The notes: generated by a model from the letters alone, not told the origin. A stretch of DNA of 64,000 nt from CAVQCX01 sp963775335 (GCA_963775335.1 CAVZIJ010000003.1:1-64000); one strand, 5' to 3'. Positions 33,443 through 42,443 are shown, counted from the first letter of the stretch. Translations and numbers: made by a program.

Positions 33443-33930
33443 CAGGAGTAGACGCCGTGCTCCAGCCGGCCGATCAGGTCACTGACCTCCGCCGCCCCGG
33501 CCTCGGTGTCGAGGTGCTGGAGCGGGGTATTCCCGCCCAGCGCCTTGGCAGGCTCGCCGAGCCAGCCTCGCGCCGCATCGCCATCGCCTTCGAACAGCTG
33601 CAGGGCGCTGCGATAGATCGCCGCGATGCGGTAGATCCGGTCGCTCTCCCCGGGTGAGAGCAGCCCGGCTGCACTATTGCGCCGCCGCGTGAGCGTCGCG
33701 GGGGCGATCCGCGCGACCTTCAGCAAGGCCTGCTGGGAGAGCTCGAGCTCCTCGGCGAGCTTCTCGATGACGACAACCGGAAAACCCCGATGGATCTGCT
33801 TGACCAGGTCGGCTCGGTTCTTGACGAGCCCGAGCCGGCGAAACAGCTCCACACCGACCGGACCCACGGCCGCCCCCGCTTGTCTGCGCGACGCCGATCG
33901 GGGCTTAAAGACTCTCACCTGAGCAGTCAT
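33442..33930 (-). CDS. Xre/MbcA/ParS-type (DUF2384) antitoxin
   Basis: 162 residues. A helical N-terminal HTH (KLAEELELSQQALLKVARIA) and a C-terminal toxin-binding DUF2384 part (FEGDGDAARGWLGEPAKALG, GNTPLQHLDTEAGAAEVSDL) are in the usual order. It neutralises the RES toxin encoded just downstream with one-base overlap and probably represses the operon. AGGAG lies seven bases before the ATG. The 50 bases upstream contain two copies of GGAATA about 23 bases apart, possible operator half-sites. Confidence 0.9.
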   Translation of the reverse strand: MTAQVRVFKPRSASRRQAGAAVGPVGVELFRRLGLVKNRADLVKQIHRGFPVVVIEKLAEELELSQQALLKVARIAPATLTRRRNSAAGLLSPGESDRIYRIAAIYRSALQLFEGDGDAARGWLGEPAKALGGNTPLQHLDTEAGAAEVSDLIGRLEHGVYS

Positions 33931-33983
33931 GGCATGCTCCTGGCTCTATCGAGTGGAATAAAGTGTATCATCACATGGAATAG

Positions 33984-34343
33984 AAGAACCAGAAGCGGCC
34001 CGAAATCCTGTCACGCGTCAGGGACTACGACCTCGGCGAGGTAGGCATCTCCTCCATCACCTACGCGGAACTGCGCTTCGGCGTGGAGAACAGTGCCAGA
34101 GTGGAGGAGAGCCTGGACCGGCTGGAGCGTTTCCTGCTGCCTTTGGAGATCGTCCCGTTCGACACCGAGGCGGCCCGGCATTACGGCAGGATACGCAGCG
34201 AGCTCAAGCGTCTCGGCTGCCCCATTGGATCGAACGACCTCTTGATCGCGGCCCACGCCCTTGCCCTGGACGCCACCCTGGTGACCAACAACGTCCGGGA
34301 ATTCTCCCGCATCGGTGGCCTGCGGGTAGAGCAATGGGATTGA
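33984..34343 (+). pseudogene. vapC: VapC-type PIN toxin missing its N terminus
   Basis: The frame from an in-frame TAG (33981-33983) reads KNQKRPEILSRVRDYDLGEV, SSITYAELRFGVENS, then GSNDLLIAAHALALDATLVT and NNVREFSRIGGL up to VEQWD. That is a PIN domain from about residue 15 onward, with three of the acidic residues kept. The N-terminal LLDTN strand with the first catalytic Asp and the start codon are missing, and no antitoxin gene precedes it. Inactive by inspection. Confidence 0.82.
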
Positions 34344-34440
34344 CGCAGGGCCGCAGCGGGATTGTCCAAAGGAGGGCACGGCAGTGAGCCTCCTCTCCGA
34401 CACACGCGGCACACCCGGGACCTTCGGAGCGCGTCCTCAT

Positions 34441-35385
34441 CTACTCCCGCGGCGCCTTCATGGCCTCGCGCACGTCGCGCAGCGAGTCGACCTCGATGTA
34501 GACGCGGCCGACCTCCGGATACGCACCCTTGAGCGCGTCCTCGATGCGGCCGACGGCCGTGTGGATCTGCTCGGCACGCATGCCGCGCTGAAACGCGATG
34601 TCGAGGTTGACGAGCAGGTCGTCGGGTCCGAGGTACATCGTTCGCACCTTGCCGAGCGCCTCGACGGACTCGTCGGCTTCGATAAGGGTGCGCATTGCCG
34701 ACAGCATCGCCGGCTCCACGCCTTCGCCGATGAGCAAGCCCTTGGACTCGCGAGCGAGTAGGAACGCCACGCCGACCAGAATCAGGCCGATGATGACCGA
34801 AGCCGTTCCGTCGAACAGCGGGCTTCCGGTCAGCTGGCCCAGAAGGATGCCGAGGAACGCGACCACCAGGCCGAGCATGGCGGCGGAGTCCTCGAAGACG
34901 ACCGTGAACAGACTCGGATCCTTCGACGTGCGGATGAACCTGACCACGCCAGTCGTGCCGCGCACCGCGTTCATCTGGCGCATCGCGACGAAGAACGACG
35001 AGCCTTCTACTACCGCCGAGATGGCGAGCACGATGTAGCTCGGCCACGGATTCTCGATGTGGACCGGGTCGATCATGTGCGTGATGCCCTCGTAGATCGA
35101 CATGCCGCCACCGACAGCGAAGATCGATATCGCGACGATGAACGTCCAGAAGTAGAGCTCCTTGCCGTGACCGAACGGGTGCCCGGCGTCCGCCTTCATG
35201 GCGCTTCGCTTCATGCCGACGAGCACCAGCACGCCGTTGCCCGTGTCGACGAGCGAGTGGATGCCCTCGGAGAGCATGGCCGAGGACCCTGTGAGGCCCG
35301 CGGCGACGAACTTGATGACCGCGATGAGCAGGTTCCCGATAACCGCCGCCACCACCGCCACCTTTGACTCGCCCTTGCCCGACAT
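34441..35385 (-). CDS. Cation diffusion facilitator (CDF) family transporter
   Basis: 314 residues with about six membrane helices. The first metal-site region is GSSAMLSEGIHSLVDTGNGV, where the usual H/DxxxD pattern reads S-E-G-I-H-S-L-V-D-T. GHPFGHGKELYFW marks the second helix pair. A C-terminal cytoplasmic alpha/beta domain (RTMYLGPDDLLVNLDIAFQR) follows. CDF proteins export Zn2+, Fe2+, Co2+ or related ions by proton antiport; the metal cannot be told from sequence. I choose the ATG at 35383-35385 (GGGGGGC upstream) over a GTG 10 codons earlier. Confidence 0.88.
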   Translation of the reverse strand: MSGKGESKVAVVAAVIGNLLIAVIKFVAAGLTGSSAMLSEGIHSLVDTGNGVLVLVGMKRSAMKADAGHPFGHGKELYFWTFIVAISIFAVGGGMSIYEGITHMIDPVHIENPWPSYIVLAISAVVEGSSFFVAMRQMNAVRGTTGVVRFIRTSKDPSLFTVVFEDSAAMLGLVVAFLGILLGQLTGSPLFDGTASVIIGLILVGVAFLLARESKGLLIGEGVEPAMLSAMRTLIEADESVEALGKVRTMYLGPDDLLVNLDIAFQRGMRAEQIHTAVGRIEDALKGAYPEVGRVYIEVDSLRDVREAMKAPRE

Positions 35386-35465
35386 GCGCCCCCCGTGTTT
35401 GTTGCGCAACGACACCTTGGCCTCTGCGGTGCCTGCGCTTTGGCAATAGTACCGCGAGCCGAGAC

Positions 35466-35672
35466 ATGCCCGATTGCCGTATCGTCAACGCCTCTCCGCT
35501 GATCGCCCTCGGAGTGCGTTTGACCGGTACGCTGGGTCTGGTGGTCCGGGCGGCGCGGCTGGGACGCATAACGTCGGCCGCGGAGATCCGGGAGCAATGG
35601 GCGGATGTCGGCCTGCGGTTGAACAACGATGTGGTCCGGGATGCCTTGGCACAGGTGGCCGGTGCGTCGTAG
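35466..35672 (+). pseudogene. DUF3368 PIN-like toxin with internal in-frame deletion
   Basis: 68 residues: MPDCRIVNASPLIALGV is the DUF3368 N-terminal strand with its Asn/Ser, joined directly to RLTGTLGLVVRAARLGRITS and VGLRLNNDVVRDALAQVAGA, the family's C-terminal helices. The roughly 85-90 residue middle (most of the PIN fold) is missing and the frame is kept. ALG occurs at the joint, as in the LysR case a short repeat may have served. No UPF0175 antitoxin gene lies upstream. Confidence 0.78.
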
Positions 35673-35781
35673 CCGAGATCATGATAGGGACAACGGGTAG
35701 CGTGACCGGACGCGCCTGCGGGCAGGGGAGGGACCGGCCCCGGAGCGCACTTTGGCCGCCGTGAGCGTAAGGGCGAGCAGC

Positions 35782-36186
35782 TTAGTCGGTCTCCCAATCC
35801 TGCAATCGCAGCCCCGTGATACGGCCAAACTCATTGGTGTTGTGAGTTACCAGGATCGCGTCGTAGGCGCGGGCAGTGGCGGCGATCATCAGGTCGTTGG
35901 GCCCGATGGGCTTGCCCTGCTCGGCCAGGTCCGCCCGGATCAAACCGTATTCTTCGGCGCAGCGGTCGTCGAAAGGGAGGCTGGTGAGCGGTGCAAAGAA
36001 GCGAGCGAGACACTGCAGATTGGCATCGACCCGCTGACTGCGCCTGGCGCCGTACAGCAGCTCTGCTTTCACGATGCTGCACACTGCCACCTCGGCGGGA
36101 GAGGTCTGCCGAAAATGTCTGAGCAGGGCGGGATGACGCTCGTTCAGCACGTGAATGCAGACATTGGTATCCAGCAGATACGTCAC
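35782..36186 (-). CDS. vapC: VapC toxin (PIN-domain ribonuclease)
   Basis: 134 residues beginning MTYLLDTNVCIHVLNERHPA. The PIN acidic residues are Asp6 (LLDTN), Glu (IVKAELLYGA), Asp (GPNDLMIAATARA) and the final LVTHNTNEFGRITGL. It is a Mg-dependent RNase of the VapC/FitB-like class. The GTG start overlaps the vapB stop (GTGA), showing translational coupling. All catalytic positions are present, so it should be active. Confidence 0.92.
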   Translation of the reverse strand: MTYLLDTNVCIHVLNERHPALLRHFRQTSPAEVAVCSIVKAELLYGARRSQRVDANLQCLARFFAPLTSLPFDDRCAEEYGLIRADLAEQGKPIGPNDLMIAATARAYDAILVTHNTNEFGRITGLRLQDWETD

Positions 36187-36410
36187 CCCAGCTGCGCCCG
36201 GTCTTCATAGTCTCCCTGGGCAGGGCGCTGCAGACGATCCCCCTGCCATTGCCCGAACACCTGCTCGAAGTAATCGTCCGGCCACTCGGAGCCCGTATCC
36301 TTGCTGATCAGGGCGGCCAGGTATTTCGACACCGGCAGATGGGCCTGCGCGGCCTTCCGCTTCAGACGCTCGGCGGTCTCCTCGCTGACATAACAGTGGA
36401 GCTGTGGCAC
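36183..36410 (-). CDS. vapB: VapB-type antitoxin
   Basis: 75 residues starting (GTG) MPQLHCYVSEETAERLKRKA, a ribbon-helix-helix-like N terminus. The C-terminal tail SEWPDDYFEQVFGQWQGDRL probably wraps the toxin. AGGAG lies six bases upstream of the GTG at 36408-36410. It is followed by vapC with a four-base overlap and preceded by a perfect inverted repeat, so autoregulation is likely. Confidence 0.85.
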   Translation of the reverse strand: MPQLHCYVSEETAERLKRKAAQAHLPVSKYLAALISKDTGSEWPDDYFEQVFGQWQGDRLQRPAQGDYEDRAQLG

Positions 36411-36429
36411 GGTGGCTCCTCCGCATATA

Positions 36430-36454
36430 TGTGGTATATGTGAACGATACCACA
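36430..36454. promoter_or_regulatory. Operator-like inverted repeat upstream of vapBC
   Basis: TGTGGTAT, nine bases, ATACCACA: a perfect 8-bp dyad 20 bases before the vapB start, in AT-rich DNA. It is the natural binding site of the VapB/VapBC repressor. Confidence 0.7.
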
Positions 36455-36985
36455 AAATGCGTTGCGCCCAGCGTGTATGCCGGCGATCGAGCAGGCTGGG
36501 GCCCCGAAACTGCTGGGGGGAGGCGATCCTGGCCCACACCCGACGGCACCTTCTAAATTTATAGGTAAATCAATTAGTTGTGTTTAGACAGATCCGCGAG
36601 TAGCACTACAAGCCCGGAAGTCTTTGAAGATGGGTGGTCAGTGGATCATGTTTTGGACGCCTCCCGGCCGATGGTCGAGCCCCAGCACCTGGCAGTGCCT
36701 GAGGTGCTCGCCCTCGCGGCGGGTGGCGTGCTACCAGCGTGCTACCAGGACACCCATCCAAAGGGTAGGGGTCGGCCTGAGCCCAACCGCAGCCCCTACA
36801 GTGCGTGTCCTCGTAAACTTCGCGCGCAAACGCGCGCAAACGCGGTACGTGATCAGGGCAAGAGATCTTCCACCGCCACCGCCGTCCGGTTGCCAGCGCC
36901 GGGAATCACCCGTTCACCCCGTGCCAGGCCCGCCACAGGGCGGTTGGCCGGCATCCCTACGGCTTTCCAGTTGAGGTGGCTTGCC
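36455..36985. other. Intergenic before the defence operon
   Basis: About 530 bases without a recognised gene. It contains two adjacent copies of GTGCTACCAG (36728 and 36739) and a tandem CGCGCGCAAA x2 (36821-36840), but no integrase or tRNA. It may be the left edge of the defence island. Confidence 0.4.
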
Positions 36986-37013
36986 ATGTCACATAACAAG
37001 GCTTATGTTACAT
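36986..37013. promoter_or_regulatory. Dyad upstream of the defence operon (candidate operator)
   Basis: ATGTCACATAA, spacer CAAGGC, TTATGTTACAT: 10 of 11 positions are symmetrical. It sits 28 bases upstream of the small RHH gene that opens the operon, so I infer autorepression of the whole operon by that protein. Confidence 0.65.
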
Positions 37014-37040
37014 ATCAAAGAGGCCTTGCGAAGAGATGCC

Positions 37041-37244
37041 ATGCCAGTAGGTCGCAGCGGGCGGATTGTCATCGAGATCGATCCTGAACGAAAACAAGAG
37101 CTTTACGCTGCGCTGGAGGAGGATGGCTCCAACATGAAGCGTTGGTTCCTCGAGCGCGTCGATGACTACCTTCGGGATCACGGCCAGCTATCCTTGCAGC
37201 TTGTGGTAGCTGACGGCGATGAGGATGACAGGAGGTACGGATGA
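37041..37244 (+). CDS. Small ribbon-helix-helix-like protein, first gene of defence operon
   Basis: 67 residues starting MPVGRSGRIVIEIDPERKQE. One beta strand (GRIVIEID) and two helices (RKQELYAALEEDGSNMKRWF and LERVDDYLRDH) fit an RHH DNA-binding fold. GAAGAG lies upstream of the ATG. Its stop overlaps the next start (ATGA). Position behind the dyad at 36986-37013 suggests it regulates the operon; it is not a known BREX component by sequence. Confidence 0.65.
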   Translation: MPVGRSGRIVIEIDPERKQELYAALEEDGSNMKRWFLERVDDYLRDHGQLSLQLVVADGDEDDRRYG

Positions 37245-38161
37245 GATTCACCGGGGAGAGAGCGGCCTTCGGGCGCCACGAAACCTTTCCGCTTCGTTAC
37301 GGCTGGCTCACTAAGGGTGCGCAAGCTTTGCGGGAGGACGTCTCGGTCTTTGAAGGCGAAGACGCGACGGTGCGGCTCGGAGTGGGGAAAAACATGGTGG
37401 CGTCCATTCGCTACTGGCTCCAAGCGGCTAGGCTGATCGCTAGAGGGGATGAAGGGTGGATTCTCACTGAATCAGGGAGATACGTTTTCGATGAGTCCGG
37501 TTGCGACCCGTACCTCGAGGACGAGGCGACCATCTGGCTGATCCACTGGTTGATCGCTTCAAATGCTGAGCTTGCAACGTCGTGGTGGTGGTTCTTCAAC
37601 CGTTTCCATAAGCCCGAATTCACCGCACCGGAGCTGGCCACGGTTCTTCAGGACTTCGTACAGACCGAGATCAGAAGCCGCTATTCAAACTCGACACTCA
37701 AGTCCGATGCTGCCGTGCTCCTGCGCATGTACGTTCGGTCGGGTAGTCGTGGCAAAGTTCCGGCCGAAGAGGCGCTGGATTCTCCTTTGTCCGTCCTGGG
37801 GCTCTTATCGAACCTGGGCGGTTCGAGGACCTTTGAGTCTCGACCCGCCGCACGAAAAGGCCTTCCACCCGGTATCCTCGGCTTCGCTATCGTGGAACTG
37901 CTCGCGGAGATGGGCGAAAAGCAGATCCCCATCGAAGATATCATGTATGGTCGGGCAGGGTATCCCGCAATCGGGGCTGTGTTTCGCATGACGGAAGGGG
38001 ATCTTCTGGCAAAGACAGAACAGCTAGCGTCTGCCATGTCGGACCTTTTCGCAGTGCGCGAAACCGCGGGAATCCGCCAGCTTTATCTCCTGCGAGAATC
38101 CGAGCCAGTTGAGCTGCTGGATTTCTACTACGGGCAAACACGCCAGGAGAATGCAGCGTGA
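37241..38161 (+). CDS. DUF4007-like protein 1 of the defence operon
   Basis: 306 residues. The pattern FGRHETFPLRYGWLTKGAQA, VGKNMVASIRYWLQAARLIA, GWILTESGRYVFDESGCDPY and TIWLIHWLIASNAELATSWW matches DUF4007, a helical winged-helix-like family that I know mainly beside PAPS-reductase-fold (DndC/BrxP-like) genes. No catalytic motif is visible, so a DNA-binding or adaptor role is likely. It overlaps both neighbours by four bases and is thus coupled to the large ATPase gene. Confidence 0.72.
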   Translation: MRFTGERAAFGRHETFPLRYGWLTKGAQALREDVSVFEGEDATVRLGVGKNMVASIRYWLQAARLIARGDEGWILTESGRYVFDESGCDPYLEDEATIWLIHWLIASNAELATSWWWFFNRFHKPEFTAPELATVLQDFVQTEIRSRYSNSTLKSDAAVLLRMYVRSGSRGKVPAEEALDSPLSVLGLLSNLGGSRTFESRPAARKGLPPGILGFAIVELLAEMGEKQIPIEDIMYGRAGYPAIGAVFRMTEGDLLAKTEQLASAMSDLFAVRETAGIRQLYLLRESEPVELLDFYYGQTRQENAA

Positions 38162-41100
38162 GTCTCGTCGAGAAGATTGCTGTTCGCTCCCATTACACCC
38201 GCTCGGTCAATCTGGAGCGCGACGCGGACTCGCCCGACGTGGTGCGTGGGTACATCCCGACGACGCGGGCAGTGAACACACTTGATCGGATTGCAGATTC
38301 GCTGAGTACTCCAAGCGCGCCGCGTGCTTGGTCTCTAGTTGGCCCCTACGGGGCCGGAAAATCGTCGTTCGCCGCGTTCCTCACTTGCCTGCTGGCTGGC
38401 CCGACAACAGAGCATGCCCAAGCTGCACTGAGCGTTCTTAGACGTACGAACTCTTCTTTGGCTGATCGATTCCGTAAGCGCCGCGCACGCACCACCGGGC
38501 ACTGCGTGATCGTGCTCACGGGGAGTCCAGAGCCCATGAGCCGCAGACTTGCTCTGGCGCTCGCTGACGGTGCTACGAAGTACTGGGCGAATCGGATCGG
38601 CCGGCGCCCAAAGGTGATTGACTCGCTTCGCTGCTTTGCCGAACAAGAGCGGATACAGACGAGTGATCTCATGACCGGAGTTGGGTCCTTGCAAGAAGCC
38701 GTCGCGCGAGGTGGCGGAGACGGCGTTCTCATCGTTGTCGATGAGCTCGGGAAATTCTTGGAGTATGAAGCCCGACACTATGCTGCCAATGACATATTTC
38801 TGCTCCAAGCGCTAGCGGAACAGGCAAACGTTGCTCATACGGCGAAACTATCTTTGGTGGTCCTGTTGCATCAGGCCATAGATCAGTATGCTCGCGGTCT
38901 GAGCGAGACTCTGCGCAATGAATGGGCAAAGGTCCAGGGTCGGTTTGAAACGGTTCCCTTCATCGAGCCCGCGGAGCAAGTTCTACGCGTCGTTGCCGCC
39001 GCCTTCTCCCATGACTTCGACGCCGCTGAAAGGCGGAGAGTGCACGAGCAAGCGGCACAGATTGCGGCCAAGCTTGCAAAGGCGGGGGCCCTACCGAAGA
39101 CGTTGGATGAGGGGACAGCTGCTGATCTTTTCGAGCGGTGCTATCCGCTTCACCCCTTGAGCGCCATGTTGCTCCCAACCTTGTGCCAAAAGGTAGCCCA
39201 AAATGAACGAACGCTGTTCAGCTATGTGGGGAGCCGGGAGCCTCATGGGCTCGCGGACAGCCTTCAACGCTTGTCGAACGTTGGCGATTGGGTTCTGCCG
39301 TGGGAAATCTACGAGTACTTCATTCTTAACCAGGCGGCGGCTGTCGCGGATCACTACACCCGCCGCCGCTGGATGGAGGTGGTCACCGCTGTCGAACGCC
39401 TTGGGGACGCCCCGGAGAGAGAGGTTCGGCTCCTGAAGTCGATTGGGCTGCTGAACATCGTCGGCGCCCAAGGTGGCCTCAAGGCATCGCGCGAGATCGT
39501 CGGCCTCTGCGACGCCTCTGGCGGGACTACTGCAGGTACGGCACGTAGCCTCGTGACCAAGTCCGTCATGCAGTACCGCAAGTTCAGCGGTGAGTACCGG
39601 GTTTGGGAAGGGAGCGACTTCGACTTAGATGCCGCCGTCGAGGAGCAAGTCGAACGATTCGGGCCGTTTAATCTCGCAGGCGCTTTGAACAAGCGCCATG
39701 CGCTCGAACCGATTGTCGCTAGGCGCCACACCATTCGGACGGGTACACTGCGTTACTTCGTCCCGATCTTCGCCGACGCCGCGTCGTTTCGGCGCTTGCC
39801 CGAAAAGGGTAAAGAACCACGCGTCATTTTCTTCTTGGCACATACACAAGCTGACCGCGATCGCTTCTCGGATGAGGTGCTAGGGTGCTTTGGGGAGACC
39901 GACATCATCGTCGAGTGCCCGGATGCGGATCGACTGCGGCAGGCAGTGGCCGAGGTGATGGCGCTGGAAGCCGTTCGGCGGGACGCCCAGGCGCTCAACG
40001 CGGATCCAATAGCGCAGCGGGAGCTCAAGGATCGCTATTCCGTCGCGCTTGCCAACGAGCAGGAGCTACTCCGATCCTTCACCGAGAGTCCAAAGGCCGG
40101 GTCCTGGCATTGGAAACAAGAGCCGCTGTCGGTCACTACGAAGCGCGAGTTGCAAGTCGCCCTGTCCCACGTGCTCGATCGAGTCTATCACGCGAGTCCG
40201 ATCATTAAGAACGAGCTCATCAACCGTGACAAACTCAGTTCTCAAGCTGCTGCCGCCCGCAACAAGCTACTTGCCGCAATGCTCCGTAATCGGTCCGACA
40301 ATGGCCTCGGCATCGACAAGTATCCGCCGGAGAGGGCGATTTATCTTGCACTTTTAAGGTCGCCCGGTATCCATAGGCGTGTCGGCGATTGCTGGGTGTT
40401 CGGCAGACCCACCAAGAAGGACGAGTTCAATCTGAGGCCGGTATGGCAGCGGATTGAGGACTTCGTGCGCGACACGGAGGGGATGCCCAAACCGTTTACG
40501 GCACTTGACGAGGTTTTACAGGTTCCGCCTTACGGCGTTAAGGCTGGTCTTTTGCCGATCCTTTACATCGCCGCCTACTTGGCCAACGAAGACCAGGTCG
40601 CGCTATTCGAGGAAGGCCGCTACGTACCTTATCTGACGGAAGACCAGCTTGAGCGCCTCGTGCGCCGACCGGGTGATTTTGCGGTGCAGAGCTTTCGCAT
40701 CGAAGGCCTTCGCGCGAGCCTATTCAGGGAGTATTTGCAGCTCCTGTTCGATGACCCGGAGCGCGGGCGCAGCGTGCTTACGATCGCGCGACCTTTGGCC
40801 AAGTTCATGGGGGAGCTGCCGGAGTACACCAGCGCCACCAAGCGAGTTTCTGCAGTCGCACAACGGGTGCGCAGTGCTTTCGCGTTGGCCAAATCTCCCC
40901 AGGCACTCCTTTTTGAGCAGTTACCGGCTGCTTGCGGACTTGTAGGGTTGCAGCAAGACGACCCAGGCGAAGAGTCTCTGAGGCAGTTTGCCGATAAGCT
41001 CAAACAGGTCCTCCGCGAGCTGAAATCAGCCTTTCCCGAGTTGCTGAAGCATTTCGAAGACTTACTCGCCCACGCTTTTAATCTCGATCGCGTCTCAGAC

Positions 41101-41661
41101 CTAGCCCACCTGCGGACCGTCTTGCGAGGGCGGCTGGAAGGTCTTGATCGATACACCATTGATGCCGATGGGCTGCGCGCCTTTATACGACGACTCGTCA
41201 AGGACTCTGGTACCGACGATGAATGGTTCGCCAATCTCTTGCTGTTCCTTGGACAAAAGCCAGCCAAGAAGTGGAGTGATGCCGATGCCGAAGCGGCCGA
41301 ATACCGTTTGGCCGACTTCGCTCGCCGCATCCACGACCTAGAAAAACTTCGGGTGCACTTTGACGGGAAGCGGCATGACGCGGACGCGGGATTCGACGTG
41401 GTTCTGCTACGAAGCTTACGCAAGGGAGGGGCGGAGCACGAGCGGGTCATCTGCATCGACGAGGCTACACGAACCGCAATCAAGACTGTTCGGGAAGAGG
41501 TCGCAGACCGCATTCGTGACCTGCCTGCCCTATCCCTTCGGTACGCCCTTCTCGCCGAGCTGGCGGAGGAACTACTTCAATCTCGGCCGAAGCAATCGGA
41601 TACGTCCGAGGATATAGCACCGCATCCTGTTCCCAATTTAGTGCTCAAGTACCGGAGGTAA
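38158..41661 (+). CDS. Very large P-loop ATPase of the defence operon (DUF4007-associated)
   Basis: 1167 residues, GTG start by GTGA overlap. The Walker A motif is GPYGAGKSS (62-70) and the Walker B GVLIVVDELGKFLEYEA (about 193-209). FEDLLAHAFNLDRVSDL and long helical stretches follow. The order of its first 400 residues resembles BrxC/PglY and DptH-like AAA proteins, but it is distinct from the BrxC-like ATPase further down. It probably couples ATP hydrolysis to target recognition or modification. It ends two bases before the PAPS-reductase-like gene. Confidence 0.75.
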   Translation: MSLVEKIAVRSHYTRSVNLERDADSPDVVRGYIPTTRAVNTLDRIADSLSTPSAPRAWSLVGPYGAGKSSFAAFLTCLLAGPTTEHAQAALSVLRRTNSSLADRFRKRRARTTGHCVIVLTGSPEPMSRRLALALADGATKYWANRIGRRPKVIDSLRCFAEQERIQTSDLMTGVGSLQEAVARGGGDGVLIVVDELGKFLEYEARHYAANDIFLLQALAEQANVAHTAKLSLVVLLHQAIDQYARGLSETLRNEWAKVQGRFETVPFIEPAEQVLRVVAAAFSHDFDAAERRRVHEQAAQIAAKLAKAGALPKTLDEGTAADLFERCYPLHPLSAMLLPTLCQKVAQNERTLFSYVGSREPHGLADSLQRLSNVGDWVLPWEIYEYFILNQAAAVADHYTRRRWMEVVTAVERLGDAPEREVRLLKSIGLLNIVGAQGGLKASREIVGLCDASGGTTAGTARSLVTKSVMQYRKFSGEYRVWEGSDFDLDAAVEEQVERFGPFNLAGALNKRHALEPIVARRHTIRTGTLRYFVPIFADAASFRRLPEKGKEPRVIFFLAHTQADRDRFSDEVLGCFGETDIIVECPDADRLRQAVAEVMALEAVRRDAQALNADPIAQRELKDRYSVALANEQELLRSFTESPKAGSWHWKQEPLSVTTKRELQVALSHVLDRVYHASPIIKNELINRDKLSSQAAAARNKLLAAMLRNRSDNGLGIDKYPPERAIYLALLRSPGIHRRVGDCWVFGRPTKKDEFNLRPVWQRIEDFVRDTEGMPKPFTALDEVLQVPPYGVKAGLLPILYIAAYLANEDQVALFEEGRYVPYLTEDQLERLVRRPGDFAVQSFRIEGLRASLFREYLQLLFDDPERGRSVLTIARPLAKFMGELPEYTSATKRVSAVAQRVRSAFALAKSPQALLFEQLPAACGLVGLQQDDPGEESLRQFADKLKQVLRELKSAFPELLKHFEDLLAHAFNLDRVSDLAHLRTVLRGRLEGLDRYTIDADGLRAFIRRLVKDSGTDDEWFANLLLFLGQKPAKKWSDADAEAAEYRLADFARRIHDLEKLRVHFDGKRHDADAGFDVVLLRSLRKGGAEHERVICIDEATRTAIKTVREEVADRIRDLPALSLRYALLAELAEELLQSRPKQSDTSEDIAPHPVPNLVLKYRR

Positions 41662-41663
41662 GC

Positions 41664-42443
41664 ATGACTGGGAAGAAGCCTGTTCGTCACGTTCTCGGCT
41701 TGTCCGGAGGCAAGGACAGTGCTGCCCTCGCCATCTACCTCAAGGACAAGGGCACCGTGCCGGAAATGGAGTACTTCTTCTGCGACACCGGCGCCGAGCT
41801 TCCAGAAGTCTATGACTTCATCGACCGCATGGAGGATTACCTGGGCAAGGAGGTGATTCGCTTGAATAGCGGGAGAGATTTCTCGCACTATCTGAAATTA
41901 AAAGGCAGCTATTTGCCATCTCCGCGGCAACGGTGGTGCACCGAAGCGCTGAAGATACGGCCTTTCGAACAGTTCATTGGCAGTGATTCGGCAGTTTCCT
42001 ATATCGGCATTCGGGCCGATGAAGATCGGGAAGGCTATATAAGCTCAAAGCCGAACATCAAACCCTTGTTTCCATTTATACAAGACGGAATTAGTAGGGA
42101 TGATGTTTTTCGTATTCTCGGGGAATCCGTTGGGATCCCTAAGTACTATGAATGGCGAAAGCGATCCGGGTGCTTTTTTTGCTTCTTCCAAAAAAGAAGC
42201 GAATGGTTAGGCCTGAAGCGCAAGCACCCGGATCTTTTCGAAAAAGCAAAGCTCTACGAAAGCGCGAAAGATGGATACACATGGATTCACGGAATGTCGT
42301 TGGACGAGGTCGTGGCACGAGCAGAGCGCCTGGAAAACAACGGCGCCTCGGAGTCTGACGCTTTGAATTGGCAGCATGCACTTCGATTCGACGAGACGGA
42401 TGAAGACCCCTCCGAACAATCCTGCTTAATCTGCAGTCTATGA
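41664..42443 (+). CDS. brxP: PAPS-reductase-fold protein, BrxP/DndC-like
   Basis: 259 residues. The PP-loop SGGKDS is at 14-19. Cysteines occur in EYFFCDTGAELPEVYD, RQRWCTEALKIRPFE, RSGCFFCFFQKRSEW and the C-terminal QSCLICSL, which could hold an iron-sulfur cluster as in DndC. DndC adenylates the DNA backbone for sulfur insertion; BrxP is the type 4 BREX counterpart. No DndA-, DndD- or DndE-type gene is present, so a sulfur donor would come from elsewhere. The start ATG is two bases after the ATPase stop. An 85-base gap follows, the largest in the operon apart from its ends. Confidence 0.82.
   Translation: MTGKKPVRHVLGLSGGKDSAALAIYLKDKGTVPEMEYFFCDTGAELPEVYDFIDRMEDYLGKEVIRLNSGRDFSHYLKLKGSYLPSPRQRWCTEALKIRPFEQFIGSDSAVSYIGIRADEDREGYISSKPNIKPLFPFIQDGISRDDVFRILGESVGIPKYYEWRKRSGCFFCFFQKRSEWLGLKRKHPDLFEKAKLYESAKDGYTWIHGMSLDEVVARAERLENNGASESDALNWQHALRFDETDEDPSEQSCLICSL

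Noticed and set aside
34181..35797. 538-codon - strand frame
   Set aside because: Overlaps the CDF transporter in another frame; Arg/His-rich with no family.
40629..41513. 294-codon - strand frame
   Set aside because: Antisense to the 1167-residue ATPase; Ser/Arg-rich shadow.
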